Positions 50,401 to 62,695 of a stretch of 64,000 bases of DNA are shown piece by piece; positions within the stretch are counted from its first letter, which is position 1; every line of letters begins with the position of its first letter. The notes under the pieces were generated by a model. That model was given only the letters and a program-made list of their open reading frames with translations, did no database searches and had not been told where the DNA came from. The translations under genes and the position numbers were made by a program. Source of the stretch: Haemonchus contortus (Eukaryota; Nematoda; Chromadorea; Rhabditida; Trichostrongylidae); NCBI GenBank assembly GCA_000469685.2, contig LS997565.1, forward strand, positions 20,062,740-20,126,739, written 5' to 3'.

Positions 50401-51596
50401 ATTGAATTTTGGCTAATTGAATATTATCAGTTTCCTGCAACAAACTTAGTGAATAGTTTCTCCGGAAACGGATCAATGCTGACATATAAGGCGGTAATGA
50501 AAGTGAACGTCTAGATTAGTACAAAATAAGCGAAGAGAGCTCAAAAATCGGCTTATTTAAAGAAATACCAAGGTCAAAAAAGTAGTAGAACAGAGAGTTG
50601 GACAAGTTCCAGTAGAAAAAATAGCGTGGAAGGGGTGTTTGGGCGTGCTGTCTGCAATGTGTGCAATTGCGTACAGCTGACTGTGTTACATCTGATGAGT
50701 CGAATTTCATCTTTTCCTATTATTCTTCTGCACTGTGGGTATTCTGCTGCAGGTAAGAATGCAGGAAATCTGAAGTATGACTGCAGCAGGAAAAGAACAG
50801 CAAAGAACAAAGGGATCTTAGCGAAACATCCCCTTAATACTTGACAGTCAGCTCATTGTATGCTATAATACTAGGTCCTAAAGCAAATGTTGCAACCTGT
50901 ATCGCCTCTATCTTCCTGACATGACATCGGTCGATGGGCGTGGACGTCAACATATCCGGTAGTGTGGCTCCTAAAAGTTTTGTTGCAACATCCTTATTTT
51001 ACGTGTGGTAAACGAAGATGATTCAGCTGCAGTCTGCATTTAGAGTTTGAAATCACTTAAGCAGCTGGCTTGGTAACGTCGCAGTTTGGGAGTAACAACA
51101 CCTCCATTGGAATTTCCTTCTCGTCGAAAACAGTTCCAAGAGCATTCTGAATCTCATTATCCTGTTAATAAGACATTGTATGTACTGCTGGTATTTTATT
51201 TAAAATGAAAACAGAAGTATGCGAAAGCAAAAACAGGGATATGAGTAGAAGTAGGGAGTAGAGAAAAAGACGGTCCTACTGATCGCTGAGGAAATGCCGG
51301 AGCTCCTGAGGGAATCGTTCTGTGACTATCAGAGGTGGCCAAGCGTGAAAGTGCCTAGAACCAGCTCGGTCAGGGAGAAGGCATTTCATGGCCAGGAAAG
51401 GGGAAAGAGATGTTGTCAACTGGCAAACTTTTTGGCACTGGTCACTTCTGGGTTGAGACTTGTCGCACGTTTGGCTTTGTTTTAAGTATAATCGAAAAAA
51501 ACTTTCTTTATAAGGAAAAGCGAAGGTGATTGTTGTTATTAATGCAGTCAGTCATTTTTCCTTTGTATTCTCAGTTTCACTGGAATTTCACATATT
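47450..51596. other. Duplicated region of arm 2, no firm gene
   Basis: Inverted copy of 17291-21452, very similar over the whole length. The same short frames appear in the opposite orientation (for example 50810-50574 and 49631-49422), and the same candidate exon relic lies on the plus strand at 51294-51395. Nothing additional is present here. Confidence 0.5.
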
Positions 51597-51681
51597 CAAG
51601 TCACAGCGGTGATGACCACGTTTATACTCGGCTTGGATAGAAAAAAAAACGGATTTTGCACGAAAGCTTTATTTGGGACAA

Positions 51682-52435
51682 TCACAAACAAATACCACAT
51701 GTTTTTGCACAGAGCTGCGATGCAAGGTAGTATTTATCATAATTGGTGCATATGTAATCGGGACTGCCGGTGTGGACAGAGCAATATGCTTCACCTCCTC
51801 TGTCTACGCATGGCTGAAAAAGATATAGTTTTAGGAATAGACTTCATATAAATGGCCGTGATTTATCACCTATAGTATGTCGTGCATTACACTTCAAGAC
51901 ATGGCGAAGGTTGCGTATGGAGTGGGATCAGGCGTACACTATCGTACGCATAGCCCAAGGGTCAAAACTTCGATCGCTACCCGCGATATTTGAGATTTTA
52001 AGCGAGTGTGTCCCCAAATAGGGCCTGATTAAAGCCAAAAGACAGCAAGCCTCAAAAGAGAAGACTCTAGGAATTTTGGGAAAATGGGAAAATAATAAAA
52101 AAAAATCACATAAGTGGTTGATGCCCCAATTTAGGACTCTTTTGTAGTGGACACCCAAATATTTTATGCCAGCGGAAAAGGCATTGTTATCAAGCGAAAC
52201 AGTGCTGTAAAGAAGCTTCAAACCAAATTGGTTTGGGTGCAATTTAGTTCCGTATTTGATTGTTCGTGCGCTACCAGCTTAACCCATCACTGTATGCGGT
52301 CCTCGCATATCAGTAGAAGAAGTTGTTTATGTCACATAATATACCGATAAAGTATCTTACAGCTTTGGTAGTGACTGCTGCTTCGGTTGTGAAGGCGTTG
52401 AGCAGGAAAAGAGCACAGACAACGTAGAAGAACAT
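51682..52435 (-). CDS. Secreted ShKT-domain peptide, copy 5 (two exons, intact)
   Basis: Exon 1 is 52435-52361, with the same signal peptide as copy 4, ending at a stronger donor (GTAAGA). The intron is 547 bp. Exon 2 is 51813-51682 after ATATCTTTTTCAG; it encodes the six-cysteine ShKT domain and stops at TGA. AATAAA follows on the minus strand near 51672. Phase 0 at both sides. TATA box 52479-52487 and palindrome 52508-52522 are intact. It is divergently paired with copy 6, whose start lies 2.6 kb away. Family role is likely a secreted peptide; target unknown. Confidence 0.8.
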
Positions 52436-52639
52436 ATCGAACTCTGCTGGACTGATGATGGATTATCGGAAACTGGGCCTATTTATACAGAATTCCTGGA
52501 AATTGATAACAATGCCATTGTTTCCAAAATTGCAGCTGTTTCCGCTGTCAGAAATGTCGGTGGCACTCTTCACGAGTGCTTTCTTATGGAGTTTCAATTA
52601 CTCCATCTCAACAGTACGATCACTTGGGCACCCTGAGTA

Positions 52640-54870
52640 GTCTTAGAAAATCCGTATAGTACAGTGTCCAGCAAAAATTTTATCACCAGACCGCTTAATG
52701 AGGCTTAATGAGTAACTTGTCTGGGAACGGACTGAGATTTTTGGGGGTCCTAGTGAAGTCCGACGCAGGATTATTCTTGCTGAGTTTGAAGGGCCAGTTC
52801 GTTCGAAGGGTTGTCTATAGGATTATAGGGTTGAAAGATGGCAAATGAAACAGCTAAAAAAAAGCAAAGAAAGAATAAGGAAACAATATGGTCAAGATGT
52901 TTCCAGTGGAGAAAATGCTTGCCGAGAAGCTGGATCTGCGTTTAGACCTAGTAGGCTGAGCTCAATGAAAAGTAAAAGATATCCTCTCTGAGAGCACTTC
53001 ATTAAGACACCGCCAAAAATTCGATGTTGGATGTTCATAATGACATCTGAGGTCCTGCTGAGCGTGGTTTGCGCAGTTTCACAATTTTCGTGTTCATACT
53101 GTTAGCAGAGGCGTCTGGGGATATCGGCAAAATCAGCGTCTCCGATGACAACTGTGTAACTGCGAAACGATCGACAGTTGGTTTAAGAAGATGTATCTCC
53201 GCAACAATGGGATTAATAAAGGGTTATACCGAATCTCACAAAGGATGGTGAAATCGCAGGGGTGGCGAACTGACCGGTTAATCTGGTTCAATATGAACTG
53301 CGAGGCTTAAGGCAGCAAAAAAATTCCTAAAAGATTTAAGTGTGAGACAACCCCGGTGAGTGGCTGGTGTTGAAAGCCCCGAACGTCAAACTGCGATTCC
53401 CATTATTTAGCAATTTCAGAGGCACTGGATCGTACATGGTCCAGTAGACTTTTTATCTTTAGAATCCCCTTAAAATGAAGTTTATCTGCTCACTGCAAAC
53501 GGATTGGAATGTTGGAAGGTTTTCGAGAAATGTGACGAAAGGAGCTGGTAATAAGGCCACCACCCATTGGTTCAATAGGGTGCCCAAGTGTTCCTACTGT
53601 TGAGATGGAGTAATTGGAACTCCATAGAAAAAGCTGCGGACAAGTTGCCGTCAGCGTAAGGGGGGGGGGGGGGGAAGATGCGTGTAGCTGCGCTTACGAT
53701 TTCTGCGATAACGTACAGATTCTGGGAGTGCGACTGCCTGCGACGACAATTCTTACGTATGGGACTCTCTGTGATGTGGCTTCGAGAATCTGCGCTGGGA
53801 CGAGTTCCCTTCCACTGGCTCCGGACCACGACATATTCCTATTGGGAAGCCTTTCTATATGCCTTCACCCTACAGTGCCGTTAGCTTGCCGGGCGCAGAA
53901 GCGGTGTTACTATGAGATAGATAGAAATGAGGTGCTTCAGCTACAATTAGTCTGCTATGGAGCTTTCACAAAAAATACTAAGCATTCTCAGCAGTCCCAA
54001 ATTTCATTTCAGACCAGTATATATGTAGGGGTGAGCCAGAGCTGGTTAGAGCCTACACCCTAAGACACGCCAGAGATTCGGCTTTGGCCGCTCACTATGC
54101 ATGTCGCAGCCTTTCAATGCTGGTAACATTACCACGCTCCGCATAACATCCTTTCTCAAAATGAAGGATTGTGATGATTCAAAAATTTGTGGGCATTCCC
54201 CAGACACCACCAACTCTAAAGGAACACTGCCAGCAGCATTTATCTTTTGTGTATATCTGAAAAACCGATCTGGCGACAAGTTTCGACGTATATTCCTTAT
54301 TTTTTATTTCTAACTTTTTCAGCGAGAATTTATAAGAAGGGTCCGAGGAACATTCACTGAGATAAACGTACTCGAAAAAATTCCGAGTCGACCTTAGCAA
54401 AAAGGGTAACTGTGTGGGTGGAAAAAACGAGCAAAAGGAAAAGTGGATAAGAGAAGAACTCGAGATAGGAGAAAAGCAGTTTTTCAGCTCTCAAAATGAA
54501 GTTGGATAGCATTCCCATTACTGTTCGCTCGTTTCCAAAGTTTCAGCTTTTTTCAAGAACGTTCTCCAGGATTCTTCCAAGAAGTTGTTCACGGGAATGA
54601 TTCAACCTTCTTATAAGCTGGAAAGTGTTGCATCGATCCCATGCCTGCAACTCAAAACACAATCATTTATCCCATCAACATATGGTTTCTCTAATTGTGA
54701 CAGAATTAGATCATATGAAGAGTGAGAATTGTTAAGATGGTCGAGTTCTATATAGTGAAGAGATATCCTCAGGGTTACTGGAAGTGAATCAGCAGATCGG
54801 ATACATTCTACTTTTGTAAGCGATACTTTTGTTCATTTCTTTTGGAGATCGGTTTCTGGCTGAGGGGTTA
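52640..54870. other. Duplicated spacer between ShKT copies 5 and 6
   Basis: Direct copy of 13791-16315 without the 260-bp MITE. A poly-G run at 53660-53674 is 13 to 15 bases long and differs in length from the other copy. A 149-codon frame at 53614-54063 is open only in this copy. No supported gene. Confidence 0.5.
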
Positions 54871-55031
54871 TTCAAAAATGATTTACAGCGCTCGTGAAGA
54901 GTGCCACCAACATTTCTGACAGCGGAAACAGCTGCAATTTTGGAAACAATGGCATTGTTATCAATTTCCAGGAATTCTGTATAAATAGGCCCAGTTTCCG
55001 ATAATCCACCATCAGTTCAGCAGAGTTCGAT

Positions 55032-55770
55032 ATGTTCTTCTACGTTGTCTGTGCTCTTTTCCTGCTCAACGTCTTCACAACCGAAGCAGCAGTCACTACC
55101 AAAGCTGTAGGTTACTTTATCTGTGTATTATGTGGTACAGATCCCTTTCTTCTACTGATATGCGAGGACTGCATACAGTGATCGGTTGAGCTGGTAGCGC
55201 ACGGACAATCAAATACGGAACCAAATTAACCCAAACCAACTCGATTTGTAGCTTCTTCACAGCACTGTTTCGGTTGATAACAATGCCTTTTCCGTTGGCA
55301 TAAAATATTTGGGTGTCCACTACAAAAGAGTCCTAAATTGGGGCATCAACCACTTATGTGATTTTTTTTATTATTTTCCCATTTTCCCAAAATTCCTAGA
55401 GTCTTCTCTTTTGAGCCTTGCTGTCTTTTGGCTTTGAATCAACCCTATTTGGGGACACACTCGCTTAAAATCTCAAATATCGCGGTTTGACCCTTGGGGT
55501 AATGCGTACGATAGTGTACGCCTGATCCCACTTCATACGCAACCTTCGCCATGTCTGGAAGTGTAATGCACGACATACGATAGGTGATAAATCACGGCCA
55601 TTTATATGAAGTCTATTCCTAAAACTATATCTTTTCAGCCATGCGTAGACAGAGGAGGTGAAGCATATTGCTCTGTCCACACCGGCAGTCCCGATTACAT
55701 ATGCACCAATTACGATAAATACTACCTTGCATCGCAGCTCTGTGCAAAAACATGTGGTATTTGTTTGTGA
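55032..55770 (+). CDS. Secreted ShKT-domain peptide, copy 6 (two exons, intact)
   Basis: Exon 1 is 55032-55106 (signal peptide as in copy 4 with one Ala-to-Val change, donor GTAGGT). The intron is 532 bp. Exon 2 is 55639-55770 after CTATATCTTTTCAG: six-cysteine ShKT domain, then TGA. The polyadenylation region reads CATAAA as in copy 3, not AATAAA as in copies 2, 4 and 5. This groups copies 3 and 6, in line with their longer shared 3' flank. Promoter palindrome 54945-54959 and TATA box 54980-54988 are intact. Confidence 0.8.
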
Positions 55771-55925
55771 TTGTCCCACATAAAGCTTTCGCGCAAGCTG
55801 CCGTTTTTTCAATCCAAGCCGGGTATAAACGTGGTCATGACCGCTGTGACTTGAGTATGTGAAATTCCAGTAAAAATGAGAATACAAAGGAAAAATGACT
55901 GGCTGCATTGTGCTCTTCGTATAGG

Positions 55926-56156
55926 TTTTATGTGTTTGCACTACTTTTCACACCTTTTACGTTCATGCTGTTATCAGCAACCGAGAGTAATGCTATAAAA
56001 ACAAGCCTTAAACTAAAATGTCAAGAAGGTCGACAATTCCAAGATGTATCAGCAGAACTAGAGGCCCCTAAAGTGATTCGCAGAACCACAAGAAGCAAGG
56101 CTGACAGAGAATCCGTGGTGGGTTGTCCAGCAAGGCCAGTTCAATGTGAACCGTGA
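55926..56156 (+). other. Open frame downstream of ShKT copy 6, possible secreted-peptide relic
   Basis: The frame is open from before 55926 to a TGA at 56156. It reads through a hydrophobic stretch (FALLFTPFTFMLLSATESNA), then KLKCQEGRQFQDVSAELEAP, a dibasic-containing part (VIRRTTRSKADRES) and a Cys-bearing end (VVGCPARPVQCEP). The first in-frame ATG lies inside the hydrophobic stretch, so a complete signal peptide would need an upstream exon or a changed start. The equivalent at 28393-28530 is broken by one base. About 75 bp further on, TTTGTACAG could be an acceptor for a Cys-rich frame (CDKFQ, then CQKAC at 28700). The family is not recognised. Confidence 0.35.
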
Positions 56157-57020
56157 AATGTGGGCAGTTAGACCACCCGAACATAAACACCTTCGCTTTC
56201 CCTTATAAAAAAGTTTCTTTCGTATACTTTGTACAGAGCCCAAACGTGCGACAAGTTTCAACATAGAAGTGACGAGTGCCAAAAAGCTTGCCAGTGAAGA
56301 ACATCTCTTTCCCCTCTACTGACCATGAAATGCCTTTTCCTTGATCGAGTTGATTCTAGACACTCTCACGCTTGGCCACCTCTGATAATCATAGTACGAT
56401 TTCCTCAGGAACTCCGGTACTTCCTCAGCAATCAGTGGGGCCATCGTTTTCTCTACGGCTACTTTTACACATATCCCTGTTTATGCTTTCGCATACTTCT
56501 GTTTTCCATACTCGCATACTTCGCATACATCTGAACAGTGGTAAGTCGTAGTCCGGAGACAATGGGAAAGAACGCAAGACAGCGTAGATGCATGCGTAGG
56601 CGTAACACTGCGTAGAGACACGCGTAGAAAAACCTTTACCGTAAGCAGTTGTACACGCAGAACCCACAGATGCCCAGCAGCGTGAACTCAGCACCCTCTC
56701 CACTGGCAACAACTTGACCACAACTTTTTCAATTTTCTCGGCTGTTTCATTTTCTTCCTTCGAACTCCATGGTGCGGTAGTCACCAAATTGGAATGAATT
56801 CTGACGAAAGGATATTATCAGTTTCTTGCAACAAACTTAGTGAATAGCCTATGACATATAAGGCGGTAATGAAAGTGATCCTCTTTAATAGTGCAAAATA
56901 GGCGAAGAGAGCGCAAAAAATCGGCTCATCTAAAGAAAAAGCATGGCTAAAAAAAGTAGTGGAGCAGAGAGTTGGACATGCCGACGAAAATCTTTGTGAT
57001 TAAAACGGCTTTGGCACCTA

Positions 57021-57140
57021 GAATACCCACAATGCAGAAGAATAATAGGAAAAGATGAAATTCGACTCAACAGAGGCCTGTTACCTCTGTTGAGCCGAAT
57101 TTCATCTTTTCCTATTATTCTTCTGCCATTGTGGGTATTC
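57021..57140. repeat. Near-perfect 120-bp palindrome
   Basis: The arms begin GAATACCCACAATGCAGAAG and end with its reverse complement with one extra base (GCCATTGTGGGTATTC). The spacer is about 6 bp (near 57078-57084). Other copies of this region (18140-18180, 29520-29575) have only one arm, so the second arm arose by a local inverted duplication here. Confidence 0.85.
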
Positions 57141-57448
57141 TGCTGCAGGAAGAAAATCTAAAGTATATCTGCTGCAGGAAAGAACGGCGAAGAACAAAGG
57201 AATCTTAACGAAATATCCTCTTACTACGTGGCAGTCAGCTCAATGTATGCTATAATTCTAGGTCCTAGTGCAAAATCTTGCAACCTGTTTCGCCCTACAC
57301 ATTCCTGACATGACATCGGCCGATGGGTGTGGACGTCAACATATCCGCTAGCGGTGCTCCTAAAAGTTTTTGCAATATCGCTATTTTACGTGTGGTAAAA
57401 CGCAGATGATTCAGCTGCAGTCTGCATTTAGAGTTTGAAAACACTTAA

Positions 57449-58144
57449 AGGCCTGTTTACAAAAAGAGTTAGGGTACCCTTTTTGACGGAAATTGGTAGG
57501 ACAACTGTAGAAAAAAGCGATAACAACGAAAAAAGCGCAAAAAACGATGAACAAAAAGAATTACAAAGGGTCAAAAAAGAGCTGGAAAGGGGGGTTGGAC
57601 GAATTTCACATTGAAAAAACTGCGGTTAGCGAGTGTTCGAGCGAGAATGCACGAACGCGACGCAATTTCTGCTATACAGACAACACATCGAAATTAACGG
57701 AGTTTCTGAAATAAAAAATTATTTGCATGCAATAATCTACACAAATATGTTAAAATCTTCAATAACTTACGGGAATAGTTAAGAATGCTAACGTGAAAAA
57801 TTCATAACAAAAAAAACAATAGAAATAACAAACATAAAATAGAAATAACAGCCGAATACTAGCTCCTGTACGAGGCGGTCGACCCAGCTGATCATTCCTG
57901 GCAATTTGCCAATCTGCGTATCAATTTTTCACCAACTTCGCTCCAGTGCGAATGTGGTGAAGGACAACTTGAACTCGGAATCAGCCTAGCGAGGGGCGGA
58001 GGCATCGCGTCCCCCACTGTTCCTGCCCTTATCGTGCCCTATCCAGCCGTTTTCCGACCTAATTCCTGCACAACTGTTTATCAGAGGGGGCTTCGAATTA
58101 AACCATGTGCAATCTCCGAAACCATTTTTTCGTGAACAGTGCCT
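57449..58144. mobile_element. 696-bp TTAA-flanked non-autonomous element
   Basis: TTAA on both sides (57445-57448, 58145-58148). The ends are imperfect inverted repeats: AGGCCTGTTTACAAAAA at the left against AGGCACTGTTCACGAAAAA at the right in reverse complement. Other copies of the host sequence (51053-51066, 29880-29895) read CACTTAAGCAGCTGG without insert. The class could be piggyBac-type by target or PIF/Harbinger-like by end sequence; I cannot decide. Confidence 0.75.
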
Positions 58145-58738
58145 TTAAGCAGCTGGCTCTGGTAATATCGCAGTTTGGGAGTAACAACACCTTCCATTGG
58201 AATTTCCTTCTCGTCGAAAACAGTTCCAAGAGCATTCTGAATCTCATTATCCTGTTAATAAGACATTGCACGTTTGGCTTTGTTTTAAGTATAATCGAAA
58301 GAAATTTTCTTTATAAGGAAAAGCGAAAGTGTTTGTTGGTGTTAATGCAGTCAGTCATTTTTCCTTCGTATTCTCATTTTTACTGGAATTTCACATATTC
58401 ATTCGCGAACCTTCGCCCGCGCGGTGCGACTGCATTTCTTAACGGTCAGTTTATTTTCCTCTTTGCCTTTCTATTTCATCGCTTTTTTTCGGTTTTACTG
58501 ATTTTGTACTGTGTATCAACTTGTTTTTGTATTGTGTTTTCGTTTGTCTGCTTTCCTTGGTGCATTCCCCTGGTTAGCCTCCGAATTTTACTTGCTTTTC
58601 TTCGTTTGTGTCTGGTTGCCCGGGTGCCCTGTTAATCAATTCTATTGATCCTCATTGCTATGATTATTACCCAAACAGAGGAACCTCAACGTGTAGCAGA
58701 AGTTGCGAAGGGCAAAAATGGTGTTTCTCAGGTCGAGA

Positions 58739-59390
58739 TGAACAGCAGTTTTCGTGCTGGTGTTCCTGTAGTGAATGGCTTTAGCACAGCTGCTTCTTTG
58801 GCTCTGTCCCCGTTGACTATAGTAAGCTCTCGGTCAATGAGCTCTTACTAAATATAATGGAAACTAACAAGGGCCCAGTAGTTGCGCAAATGCTCTCTGC
58901 TTTATGCGACAAATGCCTAAAGATTTTGCTGATCATCTCGAGAAATAGAAACGACCCCGGAGTATTGTCCTTGCTGGCTTGAAAGAAAGTGAGAAAAGTC
59001 TACCCGCCCTCGGCTCGCCAAAGAGGGCTCGCGGCCAAAGCTTCTGAGGTGTTGGATGTGCTCGATGTTGAGTGCACTTTTTGCGATGTATATCGTAATG
59101 GGAAAATGGGACCCTGTGAAGCCAAGGCTAGTCAAGATTGTACTCCCGGCTGTGGCGCACTGGCGAATAGCTCTTAAAAATGCTCGCCATCTCCGCAATT
59201 CAAGCTTTCCCGAAGTTTTCGTTAGAAAAAGCATGACACGGGAAGAACGTAAACGTGAATTTTGAATTGAGGCAAATGGCTTACGAAAAGAACAGCGGTT
59301 ACGCTAGTCGTGAGTGGTAGTATACCGAGGGCAGCTGAAGCATGTCTCTGAGTTACCGGAACGGATTTCGGTAAAACGCTTAAATCTGCA
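58739..59390 (+). pseudogene. LINE ORF1, copy c
   Basis: Same protein as in copy b (MNSSFRAGVPVVNGFSTAAS, then VFVRKSMTREERKREF) but with additional single-base changes of length near 58798, 59003, 59095, 59262 and 59317. It is more broken than copy b. Confidence 0.75.
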
Positions 59391-59490
59391 CGGACCTTCT
59401 GTTCCCCCATCATGTTTTTGCTTAATTCGCGGAGTCTCGCCAATAAACTTGACCATCTTCATTTATTTTTGTTTGATAAGAAACCTGATA

Positions 59491-62362
59491 ATGTTTTATA
59501 ACAGAAACGTGGCTAAATGCGAAGGTCAAGAACTCGGAAATCATTGGTAATCTACTATATAGTGCTGTTCGCCTGGATAGGGTGGCGCAAAGGGTGGCGG
59601 TGTCTGTTGTATATTTAAAAATAATCTTCTTTTGCGTAATGTGCCCCTGTTTCGGAAATTGAAGACGGACCTCTGTGTGTCGAGTTAGTGGGCGCATCGG
59701 CTATGCCGTGTTTTAGATTCATTCTAGGCTATCGACCCCCAAATTGTGTGAAGAATGATCATGATGATTTACTAGCTGCATTGTCCTCGCTGATTTCATC
59801 GGTGCCTAACACAATTATTTTGGATGATTTTAATCTCCATATGACTGGAATTAACGTGTGGCTTTTGACGGGACCTCTAAAGAGTACCTAAACTTCTTCA
59901 TGCATTCCGGTTATAGTCAGTTCGGTGACAAATCTACCCATATGAACCGAACACTAGATTTGGTTCTTGCTTCCGCTTCCACTGCGTGATGTTACCGTAC
60001 TTTCCCCCTTGCCACTGCGGATCACTCGATAATTCAGTTTTCGGTGGAAGCTTACGTAACTTCCGTTCAGACTCTGTTACCTAAACCTGACTTTCTCCAG
60101 GTGGATTACACGGCTTTGTCCCATAGCTTTGATGAAGTCGATTGGTGGCATGTTTTTGAGGGTTATGAATCAGCGTCCGACATGTATCATAGATTCTGCC
60201 TAGTTGTATATGATAAGCTTGCTCATTACGTTCCATTTCGTTATCGTATTGCCCCTGCCTTGAAATTTCCCGCCCACATTCGAAAATTTGCTATCGCAGA
60301 AGCAGCGAATGTTCGAGCGCTCCTCTAACCCACTCTCTGATACGCACTATAAGAAAGTTATTTCAGATTTGAATTATCATCTCAAGAGGTTTTTGGGTTA
60401 CCGTGAGCATCGCTCAGCATCCTATGCTTCTATGAAGTATCTTTATGTGTACCTGAATAAGAAATTGAATGGAAATTCTCGATCATCGCTATTAACGGAT
60501 GTTGACGGATACAAATGTTATACTGATGAAGATAAAGCAGCTGCTCTGGGCAAGATTTTTGCGAGTACTTTTTCCATAGGAGATTTCAATGCTGGTGAGG
60601 TGCCTCGTTGTGATGTTTCGTCTCAGTGTGTCCACCCAGTTATATGTTATAAACCTTCTGTAATATTTTCAGTCCTGAAGCACCTCAAGCCATCCGTCAC
60701 AGAGCCCTATGACGGCATCCCACCAATTGTATTCAAGAAGTGCGCTTCGTCTTTTTCAAAATCCTCGGCGCATATCTTCAACGTCTCCCTTATGTTGGGT
60801 GTGGTTCCTGAGATTTGGAAAAAGGTGTTGGTGACTGCAATTCCCAAAGTTCCTGAAGCTCAGTCTGTTTTTGACTTTAGACCCATAAGTATTACGCCCA
60901 CTCCCGTCGAAGTTATGGAGAGAATCTTAAGGGATAAGTTGTTGTCTTGGTGTATCAGAGCCAAAATCATACCACCTGAACAGCATGGATTCCTTCTCAG
61001 TGCAAGCACTGCTACTAATTTAGTTGACAGTTTACTTGATTTGTGTCTTGCCTTGAATCGAGGATGTGGTTGAGGTCGATGTGGTTTACGTTGATTTATC
61101 CAAGGCATTCGATAAGGTGAACCACCCTATTATGCTGCAGAAACTCGAAAGGCTCGGTATAGGAGGTTGTTTACTGCAATGGCTGAGACCTTACTTAAAT
61201 TTGCACCATATGACTGTCAAAGTAGGGCCGTGCTTTTCTGAAAGGCACCTCTGTTGTAGTGGAGCGCCTCAGGGTAGGGTATTATACTCCCTCCTGTTTT
61301 TGCTATATACAATGGAGCTACCACAAAACCCAAAATCCTTGAAACATCGCAGCACATCAAGGTGCAAATCTATGCTGATGACGTGAAATCGTATGGCATT
61401 TATGACTACTGTAACTGTGATGAGGTTAGCTCGGCCTTGAAACTTTCCATTGAAAAGCTAAACGTTTGGGCGTCGGAACTCGGCCTAGCAATAAACTTGA
61501 GTAAATATTCTGTTTTCCACATAGGTGTGGGCGCCAAGAGCTATGAAGTCAGAGGGGTCCTTCTTAAGGCAGTTGAGTCTATGAGAGATCTTGGTGTTTT
61601 TGTAGATTCCAAATTGAAGTTCTCTCCACATTTTGACCATGCCGTGAACAAAGCATATGCCTCACTTTTCAGTTTATTTCGGAACATACACAGCAATAAG
61701 CCTGAAGTGCTCTTTCGTCTTTATAAGGCAAATGTCCTACCCCATTTAGAATGCCGCTCCCAAATTTGCAGTCCAAGTCGGCTTAAGGACATAAGAAAGA
61801 TCGAAAGGGTTCACCATGTAGCTATTAGGTCAGTTTTCTTTCGGGTCTATGGCTTTGGTTCTGGTACTATGCCCAATTACGCCAAACGATTGGAACTTTT
61901 CAATCTGGAAAGTTTGAATCACAGGATAGTTCTCTCGGATCTCGCATTCGCTTTTCGTATATTACGTGGTGAATTGATTGTTAGCCCGAGTAGGTTCTGG
62001 ATCTTTAGGCCTTGTAGCGACAGAGGGAGTGGTTTTGTTCTGCATTACCCCATAATCCAGAGCAAAAACTGCTCTCTCCTTTTAGATTTCATCCCTACGG
62101 AGTCGCTAGGTGGTTTCAACTGCTGCCTATCGAAGTGATGAAGTCTGAGAATAGTCAGGTCTTTAAGGATAGGCTGAAGCGGATTGGTTTATGGCGGGTT
62201 TGGCTGTTGACGATCTCTTTTGACCTTTTCTTTTCAGATATTGTTTTGTACACAGATTCTACTTATTACTGGTTTCCTCCTATGATGGACAGTGTAGGTT
62301 CCCGTGCTTTTTCGTTAACAACTATGGAAGTGTTGGAGGGAAGGCGCGCGATTCACGCGTGA
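59491..62362 (+). pseudogene. LINE ORF2 (endonuclease and RT), copy c
   Basis: Endonuclease part 59688-59891 (IILDDFNLHMTGINVW), RT N-terminal frame 60288-61073, then the same one-base shift as copy b at about 61064. SGAPQGRVLYSLLFLLYTM follows in 61066-61386, then IYADDVKSYGI with an intact YADD box in 61362-62138. Copy c keeps FLLYTMELP where copy b has lost a base, so the two copies decayed separately after duplication. Confidence 0.85.
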
Positions 62363-62695
62363 CCCCATTAGAGATCTTCGCGCGCGCAGCATCATTTCAG
62401 TACCTTTCTGTTGAGATGGATCAAATAAATTTGTAGAAGTCCACGGCTTCACCATGAGTAGAGGAAATCTCTTTACTATGGCAAAAAAGCCCCTTCGAGA
62501 TTGAGAATTCACTTCATTGGTCTACAATTTATTTGTCAAACGTTCAAAATAAGAATACTCCCAAATTTTTTGGTCCTAGTAAACTCAATCCCTCTGTAAA
62601 CGTGCATAGTTGGCCTTTTCTTTACTTATTCTACTTATAAGTTCTTATTTCTTCCGTTATGATGGTAGGCATGATGTTTTAGCGCGTTTTTGTCG

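Larger units (their letters stand above)
44785..52560 (-). repeat. Inverted-repeat arm 2 (partner 16316-28300)
   Basis: Reverse complement of arm 1, with ShKT copies 4 and 5 at its ends. It lacks the LINE of arm 1 and carries a piggyBac-type MITE at 46639-47185 that arm 1 lacks. The centre between the arms (28300-44785) is filled by a partial duplication, mariner, minisatellite, Gypsy and LINE. Confidence 0.85.
51597..55860. repeat. Direct segmental duplication, copy 2 (partner 12732-17290)
   Basis: Minus ShKT copy 5, spacer 52640-54870, plus ShKT copy 6, as in the 12.7-17.3 kb block. Here both ShKT copies are intact, whereas both are damaged in the partner block. Confidence 0.8.
58402..62695 (+). 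mobile_element. LINE copy c, same insertion as copy b, 3' end lost
   Basis: Same 5' junction (CACATATTCA then TTCGCGAACC) and more than 100 bp of the same left flank as copy b, so it is a duplicate of one insertion and not a new hop. It follows copy b closely to about 62695 and then diverges. The (AAAT)n tail and the ShKT gene that should follow are missing. Several further small indels break ORF1 (for example near 59095 and 59262). Confidence 0.85.

Noticed and set aside
53614..54063. 149-codon ORF in the ShKT spacer
   Set aside because: The direct duplicate at 15106-15400 has frame-breaking indels and the region shows no conserved frame. It also starts across a poly-G run.
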